56,880 bases of DNA from Acidimicrobiaceae bacterium (lineage in GTDB: Bacteria > Actinomycetota > Acidimicrobiia > Acidimicrobiales > UBA8190). A program made the translations under genes and the position numbers. Positions 42,899-54,187 of the stretch are shown here, piece by piece. The stretch spans positions 1 through 56,880 of the forward strand of contig PLXQ01000057.1 of NCBI GenBank assembly GCA_003151475.1, in the 5' to 3' direction. The notes below the pieces were generated by a model. That model saw only the letters and a program-made list of their open reading frames with translations. It did not search any database and was not told the origin of the DNA. How positions within the stretch are numbered: position 1 is the stretch's first letter; each line of letters starts with the position of its first letter.

Positions 42899-43992
42899 GC
42901 CGCCGGGAGGTGGTGGCCGTCCCCGGCGTGGAGCCGGCCGTCCCCGCCGGGGCCGACGACGCTCTGATCCGGCCCGTCGACCCCGAGGTCGACCCGGCCG
43001 ATCTGGCCGACGAGGTCAGGCTCCGGCCGCGGCGGCTCGAGGAATTCCTGGGCCAGGCGCAGCTCACCGAGCACCTGGAGATCGTGCTGGAGGCCGCTCG
43101 ACGGCGCCAACAGCCGGTCGACCATCTGCTGTTCGCCGGGCCGCCCGGACTGGGCAAGACGTCTCTGGCCGGGATCGTGGCCGCCGAGATGGGGGTCGGC
43201 CTACGCATCACCTCGGGACCGGCGCTCGTGCGCACGGGTGACCTCGCCGCCATATTGACCGACCTGCAGCACGGCGACGTTCTGTTCATCGACGAGATCC
43301 ACCGGTTGCCGCGGCCGGTCGAAGAAGTGCTCTATCCGGCCATGGAGGACTTCCAGCTGGACATCCTCATCGGCAAGGGCCCCACGGCGCGCTCGATCCG
43401 GCTCGACCTGCCGCGCTTCACCCTGGTGGGGGCGACCACCCGCACGGGTCTGCTCACGGGGCCCTTGCGCGACCGGTTCGGCTTCCTCGGCCGGCTCGAC
43501 CTTTACGCCCCCGATGATCTCCAGGGGATCGTGACCCGGGCGGCGGGCATCCTCGGTGTCGAGGTGGCGGCCGAAGGGGCGTGGCAGATCGCCGCCCGGG
43601 CCCGGGGGACGCCCCGGATCGCCAACCGGCTGCTGCGCCGGGTGCGGGACTACGTCGAGGTCCGGGCCGAGGGAGCCATCACGGCCGAGTTGGCCTTCGA
43701 AGGGCTCGAGATGTTCGGGGTGGACGCCCTCGGTCTCGACAAGGTCGACCGGGCCATCCTCGATGCCCTGTGCCGGCGCTTCGACGGCCAGCCGGTGGGG
43801 CTCGTGACCCTGGCCCAGTGCATCGGTGAGGAGACCGAGACCGTCGAGGACGCCTACGAGCCCTATCTGCTCCAGCAGGGGCTCCTGATGCGGACCCCCC
43901 GGGGGCGGGTGGCGACGGCCCGCGCTTTCGACCACCTGGGGATGGCCGATCCCCGCACGGGACCCGTCACGGGGGCCGCCACACTGTGGTGA
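42895..43992 (+). CDS. ruvB: Holliday junction helicase RuvB
   Basis: A 365-residue AAA+ motor for branch migration. Walker A is [12 protein letters not shown], Walker B is LFIDEIHRL, sensor 1 is VGATTRTG and the Arg finger region is GPLRDRFG; a winged helix closes the C-terminus ([18 protein letters not shown]). The first 25 residues are a variable tail. It is the last gene of the coupled ruvCAB run; 109 bp separate it from yajC. Confidence 0.97.
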   Translation: MSRREVVAVPGVEPAVPAGADDALIRPVDPEVDPADLADEVRLRPRRLEEFLGQAQLTEHLEIVLEAARRRQQPVDHLLFAGPPGLGKTSLAGIVAAEMGVGLRITSGPALVRTGDLAAILTDLQHGDVLFIDEIHRLPRPVEEVLYPAMEDFQLDILIGKGPTARSIRLDLPRFTLVGATTRTGLLTGPLRDRFGFLGRLDLYAPDDLQGIVTRAAGILGVEVAAEGAWQIAARARGTPRIANRLLRRVRDYVEVRAEGAITAELAFEGLEMFGVDALGLDKVDRAILDALCRRFDGQPVGLVTLAQCIGEETETVEDAYEPYLLQQGLLMRTPRGRVATARAFDHLGMADPRTGPVTGAATLW

Positions 43993-44101
43993 GCAGGCAC
44001 TTCGCCCCTGGGTGAGCCCGCAAAAGTGGTGGAGGTGCCCGGGTCGGGGAATGTGCCTGGGCTAAGGTCGACTGTTCGGAACCAGGCGGAGACGACCACC
44101 C

Positions 44102-44626
44102 ATGACCACAGCCACAGCTTTCTTTGCCGCTTTCTTCGAAGGCGCCACGAAGACGACGACGAAGCCGTCGACGGGTGGAAGCATCGAGTCGCTGCTGTTC
44201 ATCGTGATCCTCTTCGGGCTGGCCTACGTCTTCTTCCTCCGGCCCCGATCCCAGGCCGCCCGGCGTCAGCGCGACACCCTGATGGAGCTTTCGGCCGGCG
44301 ACGAGGTCCTCACCGGGGCCGGGATCTACGGGACCGTCCTCGATGTGGAGCCGGACCGGGTCACCCTGGAAACGGCCCCCGGTACCCGGATCACGGTGGT
44401 GCGCTCCACCATCGCCCGACGCATCACCGAGCCCGACGCCAACTCCGTGGCCGAGCAGAATTGGCACGACGAGAGCCATGACGGGGTAGCCGAAGCGGCC
44501 GGGTGGCACGACCCCACTGAGCACGACCCCTCCACCGAGCACGACGGCGGTGGGGCCGAGGATGTCACCAAGGACAAGCCCGAGACCGATGGGGCGCCGG
44601 GCGCCGGACCGGGAGGCGGGCGTTGA
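44102..44626 (+). CDS. yajC: Sec translocon accessory protein YajC
   Basis: A 174-residue inner-membrane protein that associates with SecDF. One helix (about 29-45, LLFIVILFGLAYVFFLRP) is followed by the conserved LMELSAGDEVLTGAGIYGTV fold. The C-terminal 60 residues are an acidic, His/Asp-rich tail (for example TEHDPSTEHDGGG) beyond the usual 100-residue family length. Its stop overlaps the secD TTG start. Confidence 0.93.
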   Translation: MTTATAFFAAFFEGATKTTTKPSTGGSIESLLFIVILFGLAYVFFLRPRSQAARRQRDTLMELSAGDEVLTGAGIYGTVLDVEPDRVTLETAPGTRITVVRSTIARRITEPDANSVAEQNWHDESHDGVAEAAGWHDPTEHDPSTEHDGGGAEDVTKDKPETDGAPGAGPGGGR

Positions 44627-46128
44627 AACGCTCACTTGTTATCAGCCTGACCATCGTCGTGGCCCTCACCGTCATCTTGTTGGCGGCCACTCTGGGCGCC
44701 GGATGGTCGCCCAAGCTCGGGCTCGACCTGGCCGGCGGTTCAGAGATCGTCTACAAGCCGGCCCATGCCATTTCGACCGGTCAGATGACCACGACGATCA
44801 ACGTCATCCGAAACCGGGTCGACGCCGCCGGGGTGTCCGGCTCGAACGTCAACTCCCAGGGCGGCAACGTCGTCGTCCAGCTGCCCGGTCTCAAGAATCC
44901 CCGTAAGGTCATCGCCCTGATCGGCCAGACGGCGCAGTTGCAGTTCCGGCCCGTGCTGTGTGCGGCGGGCCCCTATACGCCACCGAAAGCGGGCACCAAG
45001 CTTCCCGCCCTGCCGGGCGCCTGTTCGGCCGCCGCCTATTCCTTGCAGGCACCGACGCTGACCGTGAACACGTCCACCGCGACGTCCAACGAGGGCAGCA
45101 TCCCCTCGGACCCGGTCCTCGCCGCTTACAAATCGACCACGCCCGCCTACGACGACGCCCATCCCAAGGTTCCCGTTCTCGTTCCCGTCCTCGGCGGAGG
45201 CCGTTTCCTGCTCGGCCCGTCCGAGTTGAACGGCACGGCCGTCGCCAGTGCGAACGCTTCGTTCCAGTCGCCCTCGTGGGTGGTGAACGCCACGCTCACC
45301 GGCAAGGGGGCGCCAGCGTGGGACAAGCTGGCTCAGAAGTACTTCCACGAGATCATCGCCATCGACCTCGACGGCCAGGTGGTGTCGGCCCCGCTCACGC
45401 AGCCGAGCTCGGCCGCCTTCAGCTCGTTCGCCGGCAAGGTGCAGATCAGCGGCCAGTTCACCCAGACCCTGGCGCAGAACCTGGCGCTCGATCTCAACTA
45501 CGGCTCGCTGCCGGTGCGTCTCAAGAACATCGACCAGACGACGGTGTCACCCACCCTCGGCAAGTCGTCTCTGAAGGCCGGCCTGGGTGCCGGCATCGGT
45601 GGCCTCCTCCTCGTTCTGCTCTACACCATCTTCTACTACCGGGGTCTGGGGGTGGTGGTGGTGTCCGGGCTGCTGGTGACGGCGGGGTTGCTCTTCGCCA
45701 TCGTGTCCGCCCTCGGGCACTCGGGACTCAACCTGACGCTCGACCTGTCCGGTGTGACAGGACTGATCGTGTCCGTCGGTATCACCGTCGACTCCTACAT
45801 CGTGTATTTCGAGCGATTAAAGGACGAGGCCCGAAGCGGTCGGTCCATCCGCACCAGCGTGGACAAGAGTTTCACCGGCGCTTTCAGGACGGTGCTGGCG
45901 GCCGACACGGTGTCCTTCGCCGCCGCCCTCGTGCTGTGGTTGTTGGCCGCCGGCACGGTGAAGGGATTCGCCTTCTTCTTGGGCCTGTCGACCGTGCTCG
46001 ACGTGGCCACCACGTACTTCTTCACCCGGCCCCTGGTCATCATGCTGGGCCGCAGCGCCAAGTTCACCGGCGCCCGCGTCATGGGCATCGCCCGCGGGCT
46101 GGCCATTGATTCAGGGGGGACATCGTGA
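44623..46128 (+). CDS. secD: Protein translocase subunit SecD
   Basis: A 501-residue membrane protein that with SecF uses the proton gradient to help preprotein release outside the cell. Helix 1 is at about 5-25; the P1 domain spans about 30-310 and contains GLDLAGGSEIVYKP. Five more helices follow from about 318, with VGITVDSYIVYFERLKDE containing the conserved Asp of the proton path. The start is a TTG overlapping yajC, preceded by GGGAGGCGGG. P1 carries a Pro/Ala/Thr-rich insert near 120-165. Confidence 0.95.
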   Translation: MKRSLVISLTIVVALTVILLAATLGAGWSPKLGLDLAGGSEIVYKPAHAISTGQMTTTINVIRNRVDAAGVSGSNVNSQGGNVVVQLPGLKNPRKVIALIGQTAQLQFRPVLCAAGPYTPPKAGTKLPALPGACSAAAYSLQAPTLTVNTSTATSNEGSIPSDPVLAAYKSTTPAYDDAHPKVPVLVPVLGGGRFLLGPSELNGTAVASANASFQSPSWVVNATLTGKGAPAWDKLAQKYFHEIIAIDLDGQVVSAPLTQPSSAAFSSFAGKVQISGQFTQTLAQNLALDLNYGSLPVRLKNIDQTTVSPTLGKSSLKAGLGAGIGGLLLVLLYTIFYYRGLGVVVVSGLLVTAGLLFAIVSALGHSGLNLTLDLSGVTGLIVSVGITVDSYIVYFERLKDEARSGRSIRTSVDKSFTGAFRTVLAADTVSFAAALVLWLLAAGTVKGFAFFLGLSTVLDVATTYFFTRPLVIMLGRSAKFTGARVMGIARGLAIDSGGTS

Positions 46129-47465
46129 CCGTGATCGACGACGACACCGTGTCCTCGACGGACACGGGCGGCAAGCGCCCCAACGCGTTCGTCCGTCTGT
46201 ACCGGGGCGAGACTTCGTTCGACTTCGTCGGACGGCGCCGGACCTGGTACCTGATCTCGGGCATCATCATCGTTCTGGGTGTGGTGTCGATGGGGGTGCG
46301 CGGCTTCAACTTCGGTATCGACTTCAAAGGCGGACAGTCGTGGGAAGTGCCGGCCTCGACCCTGAGCGCCGCCACCGTGCAGAAAGCCATGCAGTCAGCC
46401 GGGGTGTCGGACCCCATCGTCCAGTTTCTGGGAACCGGGAGTAACAGGAAGGTTCAGGTCGAGGCCGACCTGAACAGGCTGTCGCCGAACCAAAAGACCA
46501 ATACCGAACAGGCCGTGGACGGCGCTCTGGGTCGGATAAGCAATACCCCCGCCGCTCAGGTGACGTTCTCCGATGTGGGGCCCACCTGGGGTAGTCAGAT
46601 CACGGACAAAGCCATCTTGGCCGTGCTCGTGTTCTTCATCGTGGTGGTGGGCTACATCACGTTGCGCTTCGAGTGGAAGATGGCTATCGCCGCCCTCATC
46701 GCCGTGCTCCACGACCTGCTCGTGACGGCCGGGATCTACTCGCTCACCGGGTTCCAGGTCACCCCGGACACGGTGGTGGCCGTCTTAACCATCCTCGGGT
46801 ATTCGCTCTACGACACCGTGGTCGTCTTCGACCGCGTGGGAGAGAACACGAAGGGTTTCGGGGCGTCGGGACGCATGACGTACGAGGACGTCGTCAACCT
46901 GTCGATGAACCAGACGTTGGCCCGGTCCATGAACACCTCCCTCGTGGCCATCCTCCCCGTCCTGGGCATCTTGGTCATCGGCGCCCAGATCCTGGGCGCC
47001 TCCACCCTTCAGTACTTCGGCCTCGCACTGGTCATCGGACTCACGTCGGGGGCCTACTCGTCGATCTTCATCGCCTCACCGATCCTGGCCGTCATGAAAG
47101 AGCGCGAGCCGCGCTACATCAACATCAGGCAGAAGTTGGCCAACCGGGCCGACCGGGCGGGCCTGCTCACTCCGCGGGCGGCCGCTCTGTCCACCGTTAC
47201 CGGCGCCACCACCCCCCGGGCCGCCACCGGCCGCCGGGGGGCGCCCGCCAAGCGCCAGGGTGAGGTGCTGCGACCGGGGTCAGCGGCCCGAACGGCGGCA
47301 GCGGTGCCCAACGATCTGGATCTCGCCGACGACGAGCTCGTCGCCAGCGGCGCGGCGCGACCGGCCGGCCAAGCGGCCAAGCGGCCGGCGTCCGCCTCGG
47401 CCCGGCGTCCACCGCCGCGACCGCGTAAGGGCAAGGGCAAGGGCAAGGGCGGAAAGCGCCGGTAA
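46125..47465 (+). CDS. secF: Protein translocase subunit SecF
   Basis: A 446-residue partner of SecD with six helices. FGIDFKGGQSWEVP follows helix 1, and ILGYSLYDTVVVFDRVGENT contains the conserved Asp/Arg. The GTG start overlaps the secD stop. The last 110 residues form an Ala/Pro/Arg/Lys-rich cytoplasmic tail ending GKGKGKGGKRR, longer than usual. In M. tuberculosis apt lies between secF and relA; it is absent here. Confidence 0.95.
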   Translation: MTVIDDDTVSSTDTGGKRPNAFVRLYRGETSFDFVGRRRTWYLISGIIIVLGVVSMGVRGFNFGIDFKGGQSWEVPASTLSAATVQKAMQSAGVSDPIVQFLGTGSNRKVQVEADLNRLSPNQKTNTEQAVDGALGRISNTPAAQVTFSDVGPTWGSQITDKAILAVLVFFIVVVGYITLRFEWKMAIAALIAVLHDLLVTAGIYSLTGFQVTPDTVVAVLTILGYSLYDTVVVFDRVGENTKGFGASGRMTYEDVVNLSMNQTLARSMNTSLVAILPVLGILVIGAQILGASTLQYFGLALVIGLTSGAYSSIFIASPILAVMKEREPRYINIRQKLANRADRAGLLTPRAAALSTVTGATTPRAATGRRGAPAKRQGEVLRPGSAARTAAAVPNDLDLADDELVASGAARPAGQAAKRPASASARRPPPRPRKGKGKGKGGKRR

Positions 47466-47513
47466 TCAGCGGCGGAGCGCCCCCAGGTGACCACGAGCGA
47501 CGAGGCGGCCGGG

Positions 47514-47519
47514 TACCGT
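47514..47519 (+). promoter_or_regulatory. Candidate leaderless -10 for relA
   Basis: TACCGT ends 7 nt before the relA ATG at 47527 without a clear ribosome binding site. Confidence 0.4.
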
Positions 47520-47526
47520 TGAGTGG

Positions 47527-49770
<2,244 letters not shown>

Positions 49771-49777
49771 CCGGTCC

Positions 49778-51073
49778 GTGGCCGACGAGCAGGTAGAGCC
49801 GCAGGTGGTCCGCGCCCCGAAGGGGACCCACGACGTGTTGTGGCCGGCGTCGAGTCGCTGGGAGGCGCTGGTGGCCGCCTTCGCCGGCCGGGCCCGACGC
49901 GCCGGTTTCGGTCTGACCATCACCCCCATGTTCGAAGACGCCCGGCTCTTTCGCCGTGGCATCGGGGGCCAGAGCGACGTGGTGAACAAGGAGATGTACG
50001 AGTTCACCGATCGCGACAACCGGCCCCTGGCCCTGCGACCGGAGGGCACCGCCCCCGTGGTGCGGGCCTTCGTGCAGCACCACCCGCCCGTGCCGTGGAA
50101 GGCGTGGTACGTGACCCCCGCCTTCCGCTACGAGCAGCCCCAGGCGGGCCGGTACCGCCAGCACCACCAACTGGGCGTCGAGGTCCTGGGCACCGAGGAC
50201 CCCGACCTCGACGTGGAGGTGATCGCCCTGGCCGCCGGTTTCTATGCCGATCTGGGGCTGCGTGAGATCGACCTGGCCGTGAATTCCATGGGCTGCGCCG
50301 AGGACCGTCCCCGGTACATCGCCGCGCTGTCGGAGTTCCTGGCCGAGCACGCCTCGGAACTGTGCGACGAGCACAGTGAGCGCTACGGGGTGAACCCGCT
50401 GCGGGTCCTCGACTGCAAGAGACCCGAATGCCGGGCCGTGACCGAGCTCGCCCCCCGGCTCGTCGATTTCCTCGACGAGGCGTGCGCGGCGCACCTGGCC
50501 CGGGTGCGGTCGGGCCTCGACGCCCTGGGGATCGTGCACCGGCTCGAGCCCCGTCTCGTGCGCGGCCTCGACTACTACACACGGACCACCTTCGAGTTCT
50601 CCGCCACCGCCCTGGAGACGGCGCAGAACGCCGTGGGCGGCGGGGGGCGCTACGACGGCCTGGCCGAGGCCATTGGAGGGGACCCCACGCCGGGTATCGG
50701 GTTCGGCATCGGGATCGAGCGGTTACTGATGGCGTGTGACGCCGAAGGCTGCTTCGCCGCCCTGCCGCACCCGCCCCATGCGTTCGTGATCGACCTGACC
50801 GGCGGCGAGCAGGCCCGTGACCTGGTGGACGAGCTCCGCCGGGCCGGGCTCACGGCTCTGCGGGCCTACGATGGCCGCTCGCTCAAATCACAACTGAAAC
50901 AGGCTGACCGCTCCGGAGCGCGCTACGCGGTGATGATCGGGGCCGAAGAGCTCGCCGCCGGCGTCGTCACCGTGCGCCCCCTGCGTGAGGCGGGCGGGGA
51001 GAAGACCGAGCAGGAGACCGTGGCGCGCCCCGAGATCACGGCCCGGTTGCGGGAACTGACGGGCGAAGGGTGA
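49778..51073 (+). CDS. hisS: Histidyl-tRNA synthetase
   Basis: A 431-residue class II synthetase. Motif 2 is around RPEGTAPVVRAF and RYEQPQAGRYRQHHQ; the histidine-A motif is RGLDYYTRTTFEF; motif 3 is GFGIGIERLLMA. The C-terminal anticodon domain covers about 325-425. It starts with GTG. The segment at about 200-225 (CDEHSERYGVNPLRVLDCKR) is the normal insertion domain. Confidence 0.95.
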   Translation: MADEQVEPQVVRAPKGTHDVLWPASSRWEALVAAFAGRARRAGFGLTITPMFEDARLFRRGIGGQSDVVNKEMYEFTDRDNRPLALRPEGTAPVVRAFVQHHPPVPWKAWYVTPAFRYEQPQAGRYRQHHQLGVEVLGTEDPDLDVEVIALAAGFYADLGLREIDLAVNSMGCAEDRPRYIAALSEFLAEHASELCDEHSERYGVNPLRVLDCKRPECRAVTELAPRLVDFLDEACAAHLARVRSGLDALGIVHRLEPRLVRGLDYYTRTTFEFSATALETAQNAVGGGGRYDGLAEAIGGDPTPGIGFGIGIERLLMACDAEGCFAALPHPPHAFVIDLTGGEQARDLVDELRRAGLTALRAYDGRSLKSQLKQADRSGARYAVMIGAEELAAGVVTVRPLREAGGEKTEQETVARPEITARLRELTGEG

Positions 51074-51089
51074 AGCGGAGGATGACGAC

Positions 51090-52829
51090 GTGACGGCGAC
51101 GAGCATGCGGACCCATATGTGCGGTGAGCTCGGTTCGAGCGACGCCGGGACGCGGGTGCGGCTGTGCGGCTGGGTGTCACGGCGCCGCGACCACGGCGAG
51201 CACCTCGCCTTCGTCGACCTGCGCGACCACAGCGGGATCACGCAGTGCGTGGTCGACGGCAGCGTGGACGTCCGCAGCGAGTGGGTGATCTCCGTCGAGG
51301 GCACGGTCAGGGCGCGTCCCGAGGGGACAGTGAACGCCGAGCTGGCCACGGGGGAGATAGAGGTGGTCGACTGCATCGTGGAGGTGTTGGGACACGCCGA
51401 GCCCCCTCCCTTCCCGGTGGACGACCGGGCCGAGACCGACGAGTCCGTGCGGCTGCGCTACCGCTACGTGGACATCCGGCGGCCGCGGATGCAGCGGAAC
51501 CTGCGGCTGCGGGCCCGGGTGGTCGAGGCGCTGCGCTCCGCCATGGTGCGCCAGGGCTTCTGCGAGGTGGAGACGCCGCTTCTGTGGACGCCCACACCCG
51601 AGGGGGCGCGGGAGTTCACCGTCCCGTCGCGGCTGCACCACGGATCGTTCTACGTGCTGCCCCAGAGCCCGCAGATCGCCAAGCAGCTGCTGATGGTGGG
51701 CGGGACCGACCGCTATTTCCAGATAGCGCGTTGCCTGCGCGACGAGGACCTGCGGGCCGATCGGCAGTTCGAGTTCACCCAGCTCGACATCGAGGCCTCG
51801 TTCGTGAGCCAGGAGGACATCCAGGGCGCCATCACCGAGGCCGTGGCCGACGCCACCGAGGCCGCCGTGGGGGAGTCCCCGGGCGAGGCCGAGCGGATCA
51901 CATGGCACGACGCCATGGACCGCTACGGCTCGGACAAGCCCGACCTGCGCTTCGCCATGGAGCTGCTCGACATCGGGCAAGTGTTCGCCGGGACATCGGT
52001 GCGGGCCTTCGATGCGCCGTGTGTGAAGGCCCTGCTGGTTCGGGGCGGGGCTTCGCTCGGTCGGAACCGACTCGACGCGTTGGTCGACCGGGCCAAGGAG
52101 CTCGGGGGAAAGGGTTTGGCCTGGTTCAAGGTGACCTCCACCGATCCGGCCGCCGTCGACTCACCGCTCGACAAGTTCCTGGGCGACGCCGAGCGGGCCG
52201 GGCTCGTGTCGGGAACGGGGGCGGCCGAGGGTGACCTCGTGCTCGTGGTGGCCGACATCTGGCACACCGTGTGCCGCGTGCTCGGGGCGCTGCGGCTCGA
52301 TCTGGGCCGGCCCCCCATCACCGAAGGGGGCCGGCGGTTCTGCTGGGTCACCGACTTCCCGCTCTTCGACGGGGTGGACGACGCCGGTCGGCCCCAGGCG
52401 GCGCACCACCCGTTCACCATGCCCCATCCCGACGACATCGACCGGCTGACCAGTGATCCCTTATCGGTGCGGTCCCAGGCCTACGACCTGGTGCTGAACG
52501 GCTGGGAGCTCGGATCGGGGTCGATCCGTATCCACCGGGAGGACATCCAGCGCCAGGTCTTCGACGCCCTGGGCATCAGTAGCGGTGAGGCCGAATCCCG
52601 CTTCGGCTTCTTGCTCGGCGCCTTCCGCTACGGCGCCCCTCCGCACGGCGGCTTCGCCGTGGGCATCGACCGGCTGGTGGCCCTGCTGGCCGGGGAAGGA
52701 AACATCCGTGAGGTGATCGCCTTCCCGAAGACCCAGTCCGGTACCGACCCGATGACGGGGGCTCCCAAGCCGGTGGCCGAAACGGTGCTGCGCGATCTCG
52801 GCCTGCGGCCGATCCCCAAGCCCGGCTGA
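51090..52829 (+). CDS. aspS: Aspartyl-tRNA synthetase
   Basis: A 579-residue bacterial-type AspRS. The N-terminal OB anticodon domain is about 1-110. Motif 1 and 2 regions include EVETPLLWTPTPEGAREF and RCLRDEDLRADRQFEFTQLD. A GAD insertion domain covers about 290-400. HPFTMPHPDDID and motif 3 GIDRLVALLAG follow. The GTG at 51090 has GGAGGATGACGAC before it; an ATG at 51105 is an alternative. Whether it also mischarges tRNA-Asn cannot be judged without knowing if AsnRS is present. Confidence 0.95.
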   Translation: MTATSMRTHMCGELGSSDAGTRVRLCGWVSRRRDHGEHLAFVDLRDHSGITQCVVDGSVDVRSEWVISVEGTVRARPEGTVNAELATGEIEVVDCIVEVLGHAEPPPFPVDDRAETDESVRLRYRYVDIRRPRMQRNLRLRARVVEALRSAMVRQGFCEVETPLLWTPTPEGAREFTVPSRLHHGSFYVLPQSPQIAKQLLMVGGTDRYFQIARCLRDEDLRADRQFEFTQLDIEASFVSQEDIQGAITEAVADATEAAVGESPGEAERITWHDAMDRYGSDKPDLRFAMELLDIGQVFAGTSVRAFDAPCVKALLVRGGASLGRNRLDALVDRAKELGGKGLAWFKVTSTDPAAVDSPLDKFLGDAERAGLVSGTGAAEGDLVLVVADIWHTVCRVLGALRLDLGRPPITEGGRRFCWVTDFPLFDGVDDAGRPQAAHHPFTMPHPDDIDRLTSDPLSVRSQAYDLVLNGWELGSGSIRIHREDIQRQVFDALGISSGEAESRFGFLLGAFRYGAPPHGGFAVGIDRLVALLAGEGNIREVIAFPKTQSGTDPMTGAPKPVAETVLRDLGLRPIPKPG

Positions 52830-52849
52830 GCCGGAGCGAGGAGACGTCG

Positions 52850-54187
52850 GTGGCCGATCGGGCGGGCGGTGGACGACCCCGGGGAGAGGCCCCCGACCTT
52901 TTCGGATCGGCGGCGGCCGACCGGTTGGCGGCGCGCGGGCCCCTGGCGGCGCGGATGCGACCGCGGACCCTCGACGAGGTGGTGGGCCAGCGCCATCTGG
53001 TGGCGCCGGGGGCGCCCCTGCGGGCCCTGGTGGAGAAGGACAGGCTGACATCGGCCATCTTGTGGGGGCCACCGGGGACGGGGAAGACCACCCTGGCGTC
53101 GGTGATCGCCACGGTGACGGCCAAAGCCTTCATCCCCTTGTCGGCCGTGAACGCCGGGGTGGCCGATGTCCGGCGCGCCATCGACGAGGCCCGCCGACGG
53201 CTCGGTGAACAGGGGCAGGGGACCATCCTCTTCATCGACGAGGTCCACCGTTTCAACAAAGGCCAACAGGACGCGCTTTTACCGTCGGTGGAGGACGGTC
53301 TGATCGTGCTCATCGGAGCGACGACGGAAAACCCGTTTTTCTCCGTGAATTCGCCCCTTCTCAGCCGGTCGACGCTGTGGCGACTGGAGCCGCTCGACGA
53401 CGACGATCTCGCCGTGGTGGTGCGACGCGCCCTGGCCACGGAGAAAGCCGATGCCACCGACGATGCCGTCGATGCGCTCGTGTCGGTGGCCGACGGCGAC
53501 GCCCGGGCCGCGCTCGGGACGCTCGAGGTGGCTCTGGCGCTGGCCGGCGACGCCACGGTGACCGTCGACGACGTGGGCCGGGCGCGCGCCGGGCGGCTGC
53601 TTCACCAGGGGGCGGATTCGCACTACGACCAGACCAGCGCGCTGATCAAGGCCATCCGGGGATCCGATCCCGACGGCGGGCTGTACTGGCTGGCGCGGAT
53701 GCTCGATGCCGGCGAGGACGCCCGCTTCATCGCCCGTCGGCTCGTCATCTTGGCCAGCGAGGACATCGGCCTGGCCGATCCTCTGGCCCTGGTGGTGGCC
53801 GACGCCGCCGCCCGCGCCGTCGAGTTCGTGGGTCTTCCCGAGGCCCAGCTCAACCTGGCCCAGGCCGTCATCCATCTGGCCGCCGCCCCCAAGTCGAACC
53901 GGGTGACCGTGGCGCTCGGCCGGGCCCAGGAGGACGTCCGGACGGGGCCCCGGGGCGAGGTGCCGGGCCACCTGCGCGACGCCCATTATCCCGGCGCCCA
54001 GGCACTGGGGCACGGAAAAGGGTACCGATATCCCCACAATGACCCCCGGGGATGGGTACCGCAGGACTACCGTCCCCCCGAGGTGTCTGACCACGTGTAC
54101 TACGAGCCCAGCGGGCACGGTGCCGAAGCCGCTCTGGCCGAACGGCTCCGGGCCCGGCGGGCCGACCCCGACAAAAGCGGCTCGTGA
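52850..54187 (+). CDS. rarA: Replication-associated recombination protein A (RarA/MgsA)
   Basis: A 445-residue AAA+ protein that acts at stalled forks and loads onto single-strand gaps. Walker A is GPPGTGKTTLA, Walker B is LFIDEVHRFNK, sensor 1 is IGATTENPFFSVN. The C-terminal MgsA tetramerisation domain includes GLYWLARMLDAGEDARFIAR and ends around DYRPPEVSDHVYYEPSGHG. It starts with GTG after GGAGCGAGGAG. Its stop overlaps the start of a secreted peptidase, an unusual partner. Confidence 0.95.
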   Translation: MADRAGGGRPRGEAPDLFGSAAADRLAARGPLAARMRPRTLDEVVGQRHLVAPGAPLRALVEKDRLTSAILWGPPGTGKTTLASVIATVTAKAFIPLSAVNAGVADVRRAIDEARRRLGEQGQGTILFIDEVHRFNKGQQDALLPSVEDGLIVLIGATTENPFFSVNSPLLSRSTLWRLEPLDDDDLAVVVRRALATEKADATDDAVDALVSVADGDARAALGTLEVALALAGDATVTVDDVGRARAGRLLHQGADSHYDQTSALIKAIRGSDPDGGLYWLARMLDAGEDARFIARRLVILASEDIGLADPLALVVADAAARAVEFVGLPEAQLNLAQAVIHLAAAPKSNRVTVALGRAQEDVRTGPRGEVPGHLRDAHYPGAQALGHGKGYRYPHNDPRGWVPQDYRPPEVSDHVYYEPSGHGAEAALAERLRARRADPDKSGS

